From Carnobacterium maltaromaticum DSM 20342 (GTDB taxonomy: Bacteria > Bacillota > Bacilli > Lactobacillales > Carnobacteriaceae), in assembly GCF_000744945.1 (NCBI RefSeq), contig NZ_JQMX01000001.1:310001-374000 (forward strand): a stretch of 64,000 bases of DNA, given 5' to 3'. Positions 36,068-45,588 of this stretch are shown here, piece by piece. The notes beneath the pieces were generated by a model. That model did no database searches and was not told the DNA's origin. It saw only the letters and a program-made list of their open reading frames with translations. Every line of letters begins with the position of its first letter. Position 1 is the stretch's first letter. Made by a program: the position numbers and the translations under genes.

Positions 36068-36502
36068 ATGTTTACCATTGATATTAATGAAAAAGCTTAT
36101 GAGGTTAAGGGGAATTTACGTTTTGCTCGAGACATTGAGACGTATTTATCAACTAAGAAAGATGGCATCAATCAGCTAAATGGTTTGGCACTATTATATA
36201 TGGGACTACAAAGTGATTCAATTAATGCCTTGTTAAATTTTCTATATTACGGCATTAAAACGTCAGAAAGACCCAGCATGGATCAAATTGAAACAGCACT
36301 TGATAAGCTGCTAGAACAAGATGAGGAAGCGCTAGATGTGCTGTTTTTAAAAGCAGTAGGTGTCATGGAACTAAGCGGTTTTTTCGCAAAAACAAGAAAA
36401 ACAGTAATGGAAAATTTGAAGAAGGAAGCCAGCAACAAAGAACTAGTAAAACAGATGGAACAAAAACGCAAGAAAGCCATTTCTCTACTCTCAAAATTAT
36501 AG
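36068..36502 (+). CDS. Tail assembly chaperone, G-type
   Basis: The 144-residue protein, starting MFTIDINEKAYEVKGN and then largely helical, lies between the tail tube and tape measure genes, where gpG-type chaperones are found. Its lysine-rich end (EQKRKKAISLLSKL) runs over the next open frame, which begins without its own ribosome binding site. Most siphophages make a G-T fusion here by a -1 ribosomal shift. Two candidate slip runs are CAAAAAC at 36461 and TCAAAATTA at 36491. Confidence 0.75.
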   Translation: MFTIDINEKAYEVKGNLRFARDIETYLSTKKDGINQLNGLALLYMGLQSDSINALLNFLYYGIKTSERPSMDQIETALDKLLEQDEEALDVLFLKAVGVMELSGFFAKTRKTVMENLKKEASNKELVKQMEQKRKKAISLLSKL

Positions 36503-36819
36503 AAACTTGTTTTCAATATGGAGTAAGTTCTATCGATGATATTTTAGAATTAAGTATTGCTGAATATGAAGCTGCAATTAAAGGAATGCAACTCAGAGTA
36601 ATAGACAGTTATGAGATGATGGCTAAATCAGCTATGGCCAATCGCTATGCCCATCATGCAAAGCAAGCGAAGGAGCGTAAAATTTTCGATAAAGAAAAAG
36701 CTCTGAGAAGTCTAAGTGTAGGAAGTCATGAAAATAAACTTAATCCAAATTTAATCAGTAATGCAAGTCGTGCTTTGAAATACTATGAGGTGAAATTTAT
36801 AGCAGATGCACAAGTATAA
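36503..36819 (+). CDS. T-domain extension of the tail assembly chaperone (via -1 frameshift)
   Basis: This frame is open from well before the upstream stop through 36819 and is -1 relative to the G frame. An ATG at 36586 exists but has no ribosome binding site. The translated T part, including YEMMAKSAMANRYAHHAKQ, is helical and basic. Read as a fusion, the product is about 250 residues. The start coordinate here is nominal, because the exact slip site is not known. Confidence 0.65.
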
Positions 36820-36840
36820 AAACTAGAAAGGAGGAACAGT

Positions 36841-38433
36841 ATGGATATGAATTTATCTGGTATGTCAGGTAATTTAAATGATATCTTAGGAACTGTCGGA
36901 CTTATTCAAGATGATTTTTCCGCATTGTCAGGTACTATAGGGCAATTAATGGAACCGTTCGGAGCTGTCCATTCTGCGGTTGAAGATATTAAAAATTCTG
37001 CCGGTTCAATTGGGGATATTTTTAGTGGAGATATTGGAATTATCGATGGATTGTCAGGAGCATTTAGTGGTGTTGTCAGTAGTGCTGAGAATATATCAGG
37101 TGCTCTATCAGGTTTTTCGGAGATTAAAGGGACCTTTACAGATCTTCAAGAGATGTTGAGTGTGACGGGAGCAGATTTTAGTGATTTAGGCGGTTTAATG
37201 TCATCTATTCCCAAGCCAAATTTTTCAGCGATTTTACCTTTATTAAGCACGCTTGGAACTGGAGCAATGGCAGCAGCTGCAAGTGTCTGGGCATTAATTG
37301 CACCATTTTTGGCGATTGCATTGCCAATCATTGCAGTCGTTGCAGGAGTGGCATTGCTAATGAATCACTTAGGAATATTTTCAGATATTAGCAAAGTATT
37401 TAGTGGAGATATGTCATTAGGAGAATTTTTTATTACCTTAAAAGATAAATTGTTTGGTTTTGTTTCAGGGATTATTGAAGCAGTTCCACAAATTATAGAA
37501 AATGGAAAAAATTTAATTATAGGCTTTATTAAAGGGCTTTCTGAGAAGATTCCGGAAGTTATTCAATCTGGTATTGAAATGTTAACTAATTTTGTTAGTA
37601 CAATCATTTCAGCAGTTCCAGGGTTAATTCAAGCAGGAATTACGCTATTAACAAATTTTATAAGTGGGTTAGTGACGATTATTCCGACTATTTTAGCGAC
37701 AGCATTAAGTTTGATGGTTGGTTTTGTTGCGATGATTATTAGTGCAATTCCAAACTTGATTGCTGCAGGTATTCAGATTTTAATCGCTTTAATTGGAGGG
37801 ATTACTTCTATGATTGGAAATTTATTGAAAATTGGTGGCGATTTTATTTCTACGATTATTTCAGGGATTGCAACTGTTATCGGGCAACTTAAAGATAAAG
37901 GTGCTGAAATATTCAACAAGTTAAAAGATGGTATTGTTGAAAAAATGGCAAGCATGTTGGATATCGGAAAAAATATTATTCAAGGTTTAATAGATGGTGT
38001 GGGAGCTATGAAAAATGCTGTGGTTAACAAAATTAAAGAAATTGGAAATAGTATGTTAGATGGAATTAAAGGTCTTTTTGGTATTAAATCACCTTCGAGA
38101 GTAATGAAAGGTATTGGAGGATATATGTCGATTGGATTAGCAAACGGGATTGAGAGTGAGTCTGATAAAGTTAAACGTGCTACTGATCATTTAGCAGAAG
38201 CAGCAATGATAGATCCAAAAGATCTTAAAATGAAGATGTCAGATATGCGCAGCTTATCTAAACCTTTGTCTTTTTCAAATATGATTGATACTCAAGGGTT
38301 AGAGGCAAGCAATAGTAACCGTAAAATGATTAGCAATCAGCAAACGATTCAATTTAATCAGCCTATTGCACGACCTTCTGAATTGCTGCGTAAAATGCGT
38401 CAAGCGAATCAAGAAATGGGGTGGAACATGTAG
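36841..38433 (+). CDS. Tail tape measure protein
   Basis: The 530-residue protein is mostly helical. It has a Gly/Ser/Ile-rich N-terminal part, a hydrophobic core (about 135-175, with AAAASVWALIAPFLAIALPI), repeated amphipathic units of the form IPGLIQAGITLLTNF through about 200-340, and the classic tape-measure end with FGIKSPSRVMKGIGGYMSIG near 425. By the usual 1.5 angstroms per residue it would set a short tail of about 80 nm. AAAGGAGG precedes the ATG. Confidence 0.85.
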   Translation: MDMNLSGMSGNLNDILGTVGLIQDDFSALSGTIGQLMEPFGAVHSAVEDIKNSAGSIGDIFSGDIGIIDGLSGAFSGVVSSAENISGALSGFSEIKGTFTDLQEMLSVTGADFSDLGGLMSSIPKPNFSAILPLLSTLGTGAMAAAASVWALIAPFLAIALPIIAVVAGVALLMNHLGIFSDISKVFSGDMSLGEFFITLKDKLFGFVSGIIEAVPQIIENGKNLIIGFIKGLSEKIPEVIQSGIEMLTNFVSTIISAVPGLIQAGITLLTNFISGLVTIIPTILATALSLMVGFVAMIISAIPNLIAAGIQILIALIGGITSMIGNLLKIGGDFISTIISGIATVIGQLKDKGAEIFNKLKDGIVEKMASMLDIGKNIIQGLIDGVGAMKNAVVNKIKEIGNSMLDGIKGLFGIKSPSRVMKGIGGYMSIGLANGIESESDKVKRATDHLAEAAMIDPKDLKMKMSDMRSLSKPLSFSNMIDTQGLEASNSNRKMISNQQTIQFNQPIARPSELLRKMRQANQEMGWNM

Positions 38434-39377
38434 TGGAGTGTGAAATTTATAATCAAGTACTTGGTCAAAAATTAATGATTAAGGACTATATAACTGAAAC
38501 TTTTGCCACTGATGGCAATCCGAAAGGGAACTATTTTTTATTAAAACTAGATGGATTGGGTGAAGTTCAAGCAGATCGACATACGATGGATGCTCATGGA
38601 GACGGAAGTATCTATATCAATTCTAATTTGGCAGAGCGAGAACTTCAAATCGAATTAGTTATTTTAGCTGATGAAAGTAAAAATATGGAAGAATTACGTC
38701 GAGAAATCAGTAAAATAGTCAATCCAAAAGCTGGTTTACTAGAGTTAAGATATAAAGAAGAGCAAAAGACGTATCGAATCAATGTTGCTAGTGACCATGT
38801 TCCAACCTTTACAACTGAAGATTATTTAGGAAAAAAAAGACAACGAGTGACACTAACATTAGTTGCCTCAGATCCTTTCTGGTATGCAGAAAATTCTGAG
38901 GTTCATTATTTATCTAATTGGCAACCCAATTTAGAGTGGGAGCTAGAATTTCCATTAACTGAAAATAAAGACTTAGGTATCGAGTTAGAAACCTTTCTAA
39001 AAGATGGACTAGTTACCTTAGAAAATGATGGTGATGAGTTCACGGGTGCAATTTTTTTGTTAAGCGCTAGTAGTGATGTGTTGAATCCTGAAATCATTCG
39101 TATCATGCCAGATGGGTCAAGTACGCAGAAAATGAAATTACTGACGAGTATGAAAGCTGGTGATAGAATCCGAATTTCAACTATTTCGGGTCAAAAACGA
39201 GTTGAAAAGTGGTCAGATGATAGGCAAAAATGGCTAAATATTTTTAATACATTAACTATGGATAGTACTTTTATACAATTAGATGTTGGAGAGAATTATC
39301 TACGTTCTACAGCCGCGACTCATAGCGATCAATTAGAAATTAAGGTTCAGTATGAATCACGTTACGTGGGGGTATAA
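38421..39377 (+). CDS. Distal tail protein (Dit)
   Basis: The 318-residue protein fits the siphovirus Dit family, which forms the hub between the tube and baseplate. The N-terminal half has the Dit core with YFLLKLDGLGE, the strand DGSIYINSNLAERELQIEL and QRVTLTLVASDPFWYAE near residue 145. The C-terminal half is a beta-sandwich. The GTG at 38421 overlaps the tape measure end by 13 bases; a GTG at 38433 is an alternative. Confidence 0.8.
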   Translation: MEHVVECEIYNQVLGQKLMIKDYITETFATDGNPKGNYFLLKLDGLGEVQADRHTMDAHGDGSIYINSNLAERELQIELVILADESKNMEELRREISKIVNPKAGLLELRYKEEQKTYRINVASDHVPTFTTEDYLGKKRQRVTLTLVASDPFWYAENSEVHYLSNWQPNLEWELEFPLTENKDLGIELETFLKDGLVTLENDGDEFTGAIFLLSASSDVLNPEIIRIMPDGSSTQKMKLLTSMKAGDRIRISTISGQKRVEKWSDDRQKWLNIFNTLTMDSTFIQLDVGENYLRSTAATHSDQLEIKVQYESRYVGV

Positions 39378-39379
39378 AT

Positions 39380-40483
39380 ATGATTTTATGGGTATTAAAT
39401 CAAGAGTTGGAGCGTATTAATGGAATTGAACAATTTAGTAGTTTTATTCTAACAAAGCGATATTCAGTACCAAGTGAATTTGAGTTACATCTGCCAATGA
39501 CGGAAGAAAATCTGCAATTAATTCAAGATAATCAATTATCATTAGGAAATATTTTAATGAAAGAGTCAGAATTAGTTGGTTATTTAATTGAAGAAATGAA
39601 TTCAAATTTTGAAAAAAATGGTGGAGAGATTGTTATAAAAGGGCGCGATTTAAGGGTTTATTTAGATCGAAGGATTATTCTAGGTGAAAAAGCTTATTTT
39701 GGAACACCTCAAAAATTAATACATGATTGGTTGGAGAGTTGTGTCATAAACCCTAAAGATAATCAACGCAAAATGAAGCAGTTTAAATTGGGCGATTTTC
39801 CAAATTCGACACGAACAATGTCGGTGGAATTAAAATATACGAATTTATTAGAATCTATTTCAACGTTGTGCCAAGAATTAGAATGGGGTTTTTCTGTTGA
39901 GATAGAATTGAGTACTAAGCAATTAGTTCTAACCATATATGAAGGTGTAGATCGTACTAATGGCCAATCAAAAAACACAAAAGTTTTATTTTCACAGGAT
40001 TTTGAAAACATTTTAACCCAATCAGTTATAGTTAATAATTTGAATTTAAAAACGACAGCTTTAGTAGAATCGCAATGGGAAGAGCAGAAATATTTATTAG
40101 AAGTAGCAAATTCCACATCAGACATTTTGCGAAGAGAAATCTATGTTGATGCTAAAAATATTGGACAATCTACTGAAGAAGATAAATTAACTGAAACGCA
40201 ACAAAAAGAGTTAGTCAAACAAGTAGGAACGAAAGAGTTGTTAGACTTCCAGATCATTCAAACTGTTGAAGCAGATGTTGTAATGAATGGTTCTACTCGT
40301 TATCAAAAGGACTTCATGTTAGGTGATCGAGTCACAATTCTATCAGAGAGTTTAGGATTAGAACTAGATACAAGGATTGAGACTGTGGAAGAAGTTTACG
40401 AAGAACGAGGATTGGAAATTCGATTGTCATTCGGCAATCAAGTACCGACATTGGTTGATAAAATTAGAAAGAAAGTGAAGTGA
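39380..40483 (+). CDS. Siphovirus ReqiPepy6 Gp37-like tail hub protein
   Basis: The 367-residue protein matches the Gp37-like family, whose beta-rich N terminus resembles the gp27/Tal hub. Visible features are an N-terminal strand region with SFILTKRYSVPSEFELHLPM, IVIKGRDLRVYLDRRII near residue 80, and the C-terminal VNPT-like DFMLGDRVTILS. It lies two bases after dit. I see no appended peptidase or lysozyme domain. Confidence 0.75.
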   Translation: MILWVLNQELERINGIEQFSSFILTKRYSVPSEFELHLPMTEENLQLIQDNQLSLGNILMKESELVGYLIEEMNSNFEKNGGEIVIKGRDLRVYLDRRIILGEKAYFGTPQKLIHDWLESCVINPKDNQRKMKQFKLGDFPNSTRTMSVELKYTNLLESISTLCQELEWGFSVEIELSTKQLVLTIYEGVDRTNGQSKNTKVLFSQDFENILTQSVIVNNLNLKTTALVESQWEEQKYLLEVANSTSDILRREIYVDAKNIGQSTEEDKLTETQQKELVKQVGTKELLDFQIIQTVEADVVMNGSTRYQKDFMLGDRVTILSESLGLELDTRIETVEEVYEERGLEIRLSFGNQVPTLVDKIRKKVK

Positions 40484-40490
40484 TTGAGAG

Positions 40491-41561
40491 ATGGAACAAG
40501 GCTTATTTTTCCCTTCTAAAAACGGGGATCGTAAATACAAAGCAAGTGATTTTACAGGCTATTTTTCCCATTTATTTTCAAACGGTGTATTTAGTAATAA
40601 TAGTGAAAATTTACAGGTACTAGCTTCTAAAACAAATGGATTAGCAGTAGTAGTTGGAGCTGGTTATGGAAATATTAACGGTTATCTGTATCAATTGACA
40701 GAAGCTAAAACGATTGTCTTTAAAGTAGCCGATGTTTCTGGAACGGCTAAAAAAGGTGCAGTTGTCTTACGAATGGACTTAAATGAACGTTTAATGAGTG
40801 TGGAGACAAAAGGAACGACTGAGTTGACGCGAACAAATTCGATTTATGAATTGATGTTAGCGGAAGTATCGATTCCTGGTGGTGGTTTGCCAATTACTCA
40901 GAGCATGATCAAGGATACGAGAGGGAATGGTGAATTATGTGGCTATGTTAGCTCGCTAATTGATATTGATCCAACAACCTTATGGCTACAGTTTGAAGCA
41001 GACTGGAAAAAATGGTTAGAAGATATTAAAGATTTAATCGATGAAAATGAAGCTGCTAAATTAGCATTGGCTATTGATGAATTGAAAAAGAACTTAAACA
41101 CGCATCTAAGTAATGAAAGTATCCATATTACAAATGTGGAACGAACAAATTGGAATAATAAAGCAGCAGCTTTACACAGCCACTCAATTAGTCAAATTAC
41201 TAATTTACAAACAGAATTAAATCAAAAAGAAGCTAAAGTTAGTGACTCTGGTTGGATAAAAGCGGTAACTTCTGGAGTGACGCATAATGCCAATCAACCA
41301 TTTTCTTACCGTAAAATTGGGAATAGAGTTGAGTTTCGTGGTGGTGGTAATTTTCCAATAGCAGGTGGTTATACCTTTTTGATTATGCCGAGTGGTTTTT
41401 ATCCAAGTCAAGAATATAGAGCGTCAGCTACAGTACAAGATAGTGATACAACGAAAAAATTTATTTTCCAAGTATTAACAAATGGAACTTGTAAGATAAT
41501 TCATAATACGGTTTCTTCAAATATAGTTTGGATGGATGGGCAACACTATTATGTTGATTAA
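40491..41561 (+). CDS. Baseplate/receptor-binding tail protein
   Basis: The 356-residue protein begins with a BppU-like part (FFPSKNGDRKYKASDFTGYF) of about 160 residues. A helical neck with coiled-coil character follows (about 175-250; LEDIKDLIDENEAAKLALAI). A C-terminal beta head domain of about 100 residues ends GQHYYVD. This is the build of lactococcal-type receptor-binding proteins, so it probably sets the target cell range. It is the last gene before the cassette terminator. Confidence 0.7.
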   Translation: MEQGLFFPSKNGDRKYKASDFTGYFSHLFSNGVFSNNSENLQVLASKTNGLAVVVGAGYGNINGYLYQLTEAKTIVFKVADVSGTAKKGAVVLRMDLNERLMSVETKGTTELTRTNSIYELMLAEVSIPGGGLPITQSMIKDTRGNGELCGYVSSLIDIDPTTLWLQFEADWKKWLEDIKDLIDENEAAKLALAIDELKKNLNTHLSNESIHITNVERTNWNNKAAALHSHSISQITNLQTELNQKEAKVSDSGWIKAVTSGVTHNANQPFSYRKIGNRVEFRGGGNFPIAGGYTFLIMPSGFYPSQEYRASATVQDSDTTKKFIFQVLTNGTCKIIHNTVSSNIVWMDGQHYYVD

Positions 41562-41590
41562 TAAAATATGTTTTAGTCTTAATAAATAAC

Positions 41591-41632
41591 AAAAACGGAA
41601 TTACCACTAAATAGATGGTAATTCTGTTTTTT
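41591..41632 (+). terminator. Terminator of the tail cassette
   Basis: AAAAACGGAATTACCA pairs with TGGTAATTCTGTTTTT over a 9-base loop and continues into T residues. It marks the downstream edge of the cassette; engB follows. Confidence 0.9.
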
Positions 41633-41727
41633 GTTTATGTTTTTTTATTTTTATGAAAGAATATCTTATCTTGTTTTTTTATGTTAAAATGGTAAAAGAA
41701 TTTAGAATAGAGATGGAGATTAAAAAA

Positions 41728-42315
41728 ATGGATGTGCATAAAGCCGATATCGTAATAAGTGCAGTCGCACCTGCTCAATACCCAAGCACAGGTTTGCCAG
41801 AGATTGCTTTAGCAGGTCGTTCTAATGTAGGGAAATCATCGTTTATTAACCGAATGATTAATCGAAAAGGATTAGCTCGGACGTCTAGTAAGCCTGGGAA
41901 AACACAAACTTTAAACTTTTATATTATTCAAGATCAATTTTATTTTGTTGATGTACCTGGTTATGGTTATGCTAAAGTATCAAAAACTGAACGTGCTAAA
42001 TGGGGGCAAATGTTAGAAACCTATTTAACAAAACGTGACACATTGAAAGCCGTATTATCTGTTGTTGATTTGCGACATGCTCCAAGTAAGGAAGATGTCC
42101 AAATGTATCAATTTTTGAAATATTATGATTTGCCTGTAATTGTAGTTGCTACAAAAGCCGATAAAATTCCACGCAGTAAATGGAATAAGCATATCAAGAT
42201 TGTCAAAGATACGTTAGAGTTTGATAAAAACGATGAATTTGTGATGTTCTCATCAGAAACTGGCGAAGGAAAAGATGAGGCTTGGCGTTTGATTGAGAAG
42301 TATTTAGCTTTATAA
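41728..42315 (+). CDS. engB: Ribosome biogenesis GTPase EngB/YsxC
   Basis: EngB assists assembly of the 50S subunit. The 195-residue protein has GRSNVGKSS, the G3 DVPGYG and the G4 TKAD, and its length equals Bacillus YsxC. I moved the start to the ATG at 41728 ([13 protein letters not shown]) after GGAG; the 25 extra upstream codons cross the promoter region. In many Firmicutes clpX is directly followed by lonA or engB, so the tail cassette interrupts this block. Confidence 0.94.
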   Translation: MDVHKADIVISAVAPAQYPSTGLPEIALAGRSNVGKSSFINRMINRKGLARTSSKPGKTQTLNFYIIQDQFYFVDVPGYGYAKVSKTERAKWGQMLETYLTKRDTLKAVLSVVDLRHAPSKEDVQMYQFLKYYDLPVIVVATKADKIPRSKWNKHIKIVKDTLEFDKNDEFVMFSSETGEGKDEAWRLIEKYLAL

Positions 42316-42355
42316 AAAGTTGACTAGCCAATAATCAAAGGTCAGGAAAGATTAG

Positions 42356-42390
42356 AAAAACAATTAAGATTTTTCTTAGTTGTTTTTTTC
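42356..42390 (+). terminator. Terminator after engB
   Basis: AAAAACAATTAAGA pairs with TCTTAGTTGTTTTT over a 4-base loop. It separates engB from hemA. Confidence 0.75.
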
Positions 42391-42448
42391 TGGTATTTAA
42401 CTTAAAAATACAGCGGGTTACAGTAGCTAGTCATAGGAGTGAGTAAAG

Positions 42449-43837
42449 TTGAAAATTTTATTGTATGGCGTGAGTCATCAAACAACACCGATAGAAATAA
42501 GAGAACGGTATACAATTAAAGAGGACGATGTGCCAAAACAATTAACCGAAATTAAAGCTTTTAATGGGGTTAGCGAAGTAGTTATTTTAACGACATGTAA
42601 CCGAACTGAATATTATTTATATATAGATCAAACTGAATTTATGCATGGTGACATGTTGCGTTATATTGGAGAGTATACTGGTTATGACGTATCTGATGTG
42701 ATCTCAACAAGTTATGGAAAGTCAAATAGCGATGTTGCAACTCATATTTTTAAAGTTGCAACAGGTCTAGATTCATTAATGGTTGGGGAAACGCAAATAT
42801 TAAGTCAAGTCAAATTTGCTTTAAAAAATGCACAGGAAGTGGCAACAGCAGGTCCAATTCTAAGCTCGCTTTTTAACAAGGCTGTTTCATTTTCTAAACG
42901 AGTACATACTCACACGAAAATTGATCAACTTTCTTTTAATCCGAGTACGGCAGCAGTAGAGCTCTTAAAATTAGAGTGGGAAAATTTAAAAGAAAAAAGA
43001 ATTTTACTTTTAGGTGCGGGTAAAATGATTCGTTTGGCAGCAAAATCATTGTTGGAAAATGGAGCACAGCATATCACGGTAGTTTCGAGAAATAGTTTGA
43101 AAGCAGAGGCATTTGCCCATGATATGAATGAATGGGTCCAAACTAACTATCATCCTGAAAAGTTAAAGCGTTATGTATATTCCGCTGAATATGAAAATTT
43201 ACCCATGGCTTTAGCTGGAGCAGATGGTGTAATTGTAGCAACGAAAGCGTCAGAATATATTGTTACAACAGAGAGTATTATTAAAATGCAGGCGATTAGA
43301 AGTGGCTCAGTTAAAGAATTATGTCTGATTGATTTAGCGGTTCCAAGGAACGTTGACCCTGACCTAAATTTAGTTAAAGGGATTCGTATTTTTGACATGG
43401 ATCAAATAGCTGTGCAAATTGATCATTTTAAAGAAGAGCGGGAAAAAATAATTAAAGGTATTTTAGCGGATATTGATGAAGCTGTAATTAAGTTTAATCG
43501 TTGGTATAAAGAGCGCCGCGCAGTTCCTTACATTTATCAAATTAGAAAAGATACGATGGCAATTAGAGAGAAGACAATTGATAGTTTAGCTAAGAAATTA
43601 CCTGATTTAGATGCTAGAGAAATGAAGTTGATAGATAAACATATGCAAAGTGTTGTGAATCAATTGATTAAAACTCCGATTCAATCGATGAAAGAGTTTG
43701 CTCGAATGAACCCAAGTAAGGATATGAATGATGCACTGGAACTATTTGTTCGTTCAATTGGTTTAAAACAAAGTGAAGAACAGACAGAAGTCCCAATCGA
43801 AGACTTACAACTGTTAGAAAAGGAGGGCGATTTATGA
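42449..43837 (+). CDS. hemA: Glutamyl-tRNA reductase
   Basis: HemA reduces glutamyl-tRNA to glutamate-1-semialdehyde, the first step of C5 tetrapyrrole synthesis. The 462-residue protein has the catalytic Cys50 in [19 protein letters not shown], the NADPH-binding [10 protein letters not shown] and a C-terminal dimerisation helix. It starts at TTG after AGGAGTGAG. The stop overlaps the hemL start (ATGA). In Bacillus hemX, hemC, hemD and hemB lie between hemA and hemL; here they are absent. Confidence 0.95.
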   Translation: MKILLYGVSHQTTPIEIRERYTIKEDDVPKQLTEIKAFNGVSEVVILTTCNRTEYYLYIDQTEFMHGDMLRYIGEYTGYDVSDVISTSYGKSNSDVATHIFKVATGLDSLMVGETQILSQVKFALKNAQEVATAGPILSSLFNKAVSFSKRVHTHTKIDQLSFNPSTAAVELLKLEWENLKEKRILLLGAGKMIRLAAKSLLENGAQHITVVSRNSLKAEAFAHDMNEWVQTNYHPEKLKRYVYSAEYENLPMALAGADGVIVATKASEYIVTTESIIKMQAIRSGSVKELCLIDLAVPRNVDPDLNLVKGIRIFDMDQIAVQIDHFKEEREKIIKGILADIDEAVIKFNRWYKERRAVPYIYQIRKDTMAIREKTIDSLAKKLPDLDAREMKLIDKHMQSVVNQLIKTPIQSMKEFARMNPSKDMNDALELFVRSIGLKQSEEQTEVPIEDLQLLEKEGDL

Positions 43838-45129
43838 GGTCGACAGAACATTCAGAAGCGATTTTTAGTGAAGCTGTTGAATTAATGCCGGGAGGGGTGA
43901 GTAGTCCTGTCCGAGCGTTTAAATCCGTAGATGTACCCCCAATCGTCATGGATCATGGAAAAGGTAGTCGAATTGTGGATGTTGATGGAAATAGTTATAT
44001 TGATTATGTATTATCATGGGGTCCACTGATTTTAGGCCATGCAGAGCCACATGTTGTTGCTGCTATTCAACAAACAGCTAGCTTAGGAACTAGTTTTGGA
44101 GCACCAACGTTAATGGAAAATAAGTTGGCTAAATTAGTCATTGAACGAGTCCCCTCAATCGAGATGATTCGCTTTGTTAATTCTGGAACAGAAGCAACTA
44201 TGAGTGCTTTACGTTTGGCTCGTGGTTACACTGGTCGAGATAAGATTTTAAAACTTGAAGGAAGTTATCATGGACATGATGATGCTCTCCTAGTAAAGGT
44301 TGGTTCAGGGGTAGCAACATTAGGTTTGCCAGATTCTCCAGGTGTTCCGAAAAGTACAACAAGCAATACGTTAGTGGCGCCTTATAATGACAGTGAGGCT
44401 GTTAGAAGGATTTTTAAAGAGTATCAAGGCCAAATTGCTGCTGTAATTGTTGAGCCGGTAGCAGGCAATATGGGAGTTATTCCACCTGTTCCTGGTTTCT
44501 TAGAAACAGTCCGAGAGGTAACGACAAAAGATGGTGCATTGCTTATTTTTGATGAAGTAATGTCGGGTTTTCGAGTTGGGTATTATTCTGCGCAAGGGCA
44601 TTATTCTGTTACCCCAGATTTAACCTGTTTAGGAAAGGTGATTGGTGGTGGAGTTCCTGTTGGTGCATATGGCGGACGACGTGATATTATGGAACATATG
44701 GCGCCAGCTGGAAGTGTTTATCAAGCGGGGACGTTATCGGGAAATCCTTTAGCCATGGCAGCAGGTTATGCAACTTTAAGTAATTTATACGAAGCCGATT
44801 ATACTCATTTTGAGAAATTAGGAGATGCGTTAGAAACAGGAATTGCTAAACTCAGTTTGAAATATAACCTGCCAATTACAGTTAATCGTGCGGGCAGTAT
44901 GATTGGTTTGTTTTTTAATTCAGGACCTGTCTCTAATTATCAAGAAAGTAAAGCGAGTGATACTGAATTTTTCGGGAATTACTATCGTGAAATGGCTAAT
45001 CGTGGCATCTTTTTACCTCCTTCTCAGTTTGAAGGTTTGTTCTTGTCTAAGGCACATACGCTTTCGGATATTGAAGAGACACTGGTAGCAATGGATGAAA
45101 GTTTTACTGCATTAATTATGAATAAATAG
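43834..45129 (+). CDS. hemL: Glutamate-1-semialdehyde 2,1-aminomutase
   Basis: HemL converts glutamate-1-semialdehyde to 5-aminolevulinate using PLP or PMP. The 431-residue class III aminotransferase fold has [23 protein letters not shown], the PLP aspartate in [11 protein letters not shown] and Lys268 in CLGKVIGGG. It is translationally coupled to hemA. Alone the pair would make only aminolevulinate, unless later genes lie elsewhere. Confidence 0.95.
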   Translation: MRSTEHSEAIFSEAVELMPGGVSSPVRAFKSVDVPPIVMDHGKGSRIVDVDGNSYIDYVLSWGPLILGHAEPHVVAAIQQTASLGTSFGAPTLMENKLAKLVIERVPSIEMIRFVNSGTEATMSALRLARGYTGRDKILKLEGSYHGHDDALLVKVGSGVATLGLPDSPGVPKSTTSNTLVAPYNDSEAVRRIFKEYQGQIAAVIVEPVAGNMGVIPPVPGFLETVREVTTKDGALLIFDEVMSGFRVGYYSAQGHYSVTPDLTCLGKVIGGGVPVGAYGGRRDIMEHMAPAGSVYQAGTLSGNPLAMAAGYATLSNLYEADYTHFEKLGDALETGIAKLSLKYNLPITVNRAGSMIGLFFNSGPVSNYQESKASDTEFFGNYYREMANRGIFLPPSQFEGLFLSKAHTLSDIEETLVAMDESFTALIMNK

Positions 45130-45156
45130 CTTGATTGGAAAAGGAGTTAGATTAAT

Positions 45157-45477
45157 ATGGAGTTTAATGATTATCAAAAATTAGCAAATAGAACCTTGTA
45201 TGGCAATGAACAGGTGTTGACAAATTGTGCATTGGGAGTTGCTAGTGAAACTGGTGAAGTTGTTGACTTAATTAAAAAATATACGTTTCATGGGCATGAT
45301 TTAGATAAAAAGGCGTTAACGAAAGAATTGGGAGATGTTCTTTGGTATTTATCACAAATTGCTGAATGGGCTGATATCCCATTTGAAAATGTTGCAACCC
45401 AAAATATTGAAAAACTAGAAAAGCGTTATCCAAATGGTTTTTCAAAAGAAGCGAGCCAAAATCGAGTAGACGATTAA
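45157..45477 (+). CDS. MazG-like nucleotide pyrophosphohydrolase
   Basis: The 106-residue all-helical protein has the MazG-fold metal-binding motifs ASETGEVVDLIKK (near residue 32) and KELGDVLWYLSQIAE (near 58). Such enzymes hydrolyse non-canonical or damaged nucleoside triphosphates. AAAGGAG precedes the ATG. It follows hemL by 27 bases and is probably cotranscribed with hemAL. Confidence 0.82.
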   Translation: MEFNDYQKLANRTLYGNEQVLTNCALGVASETGEVVDLIKKYTFHGHDLDKKALTKELGDVLWYLSQIAEWADIPFENVATQNIEKLEKRYPNGFSKEASQNRVDD

Positions 45478-45490
45478 TATGTTCTTATTT

Positions 45491-45529
45491 GCTTAGCAAA
45501 GTTGTGTAATCACTTTGCTAAGCTTTTTC
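45491..45529 (+). terminator. Terminator after the MazG-like gene
   Basis: GCTTAGCAAAGT pairs perfectly with ACTTTGCTAAGC over a 9-base loop and is followed by T5. Confidence 0.9.
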
Positions 45530-45588
45530 TTGTTTAGAAAAATGAATCATGCTAAGATAATAGAAATATACATTGGGAGTGAATTACC

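Noticed and set aside
36586..36819. Independent gene starting at the internal ATG after the tail chaperone
   Set aside because: No ribosome binding site, and the frame is open far upstream; better explained as a frameshift extension.
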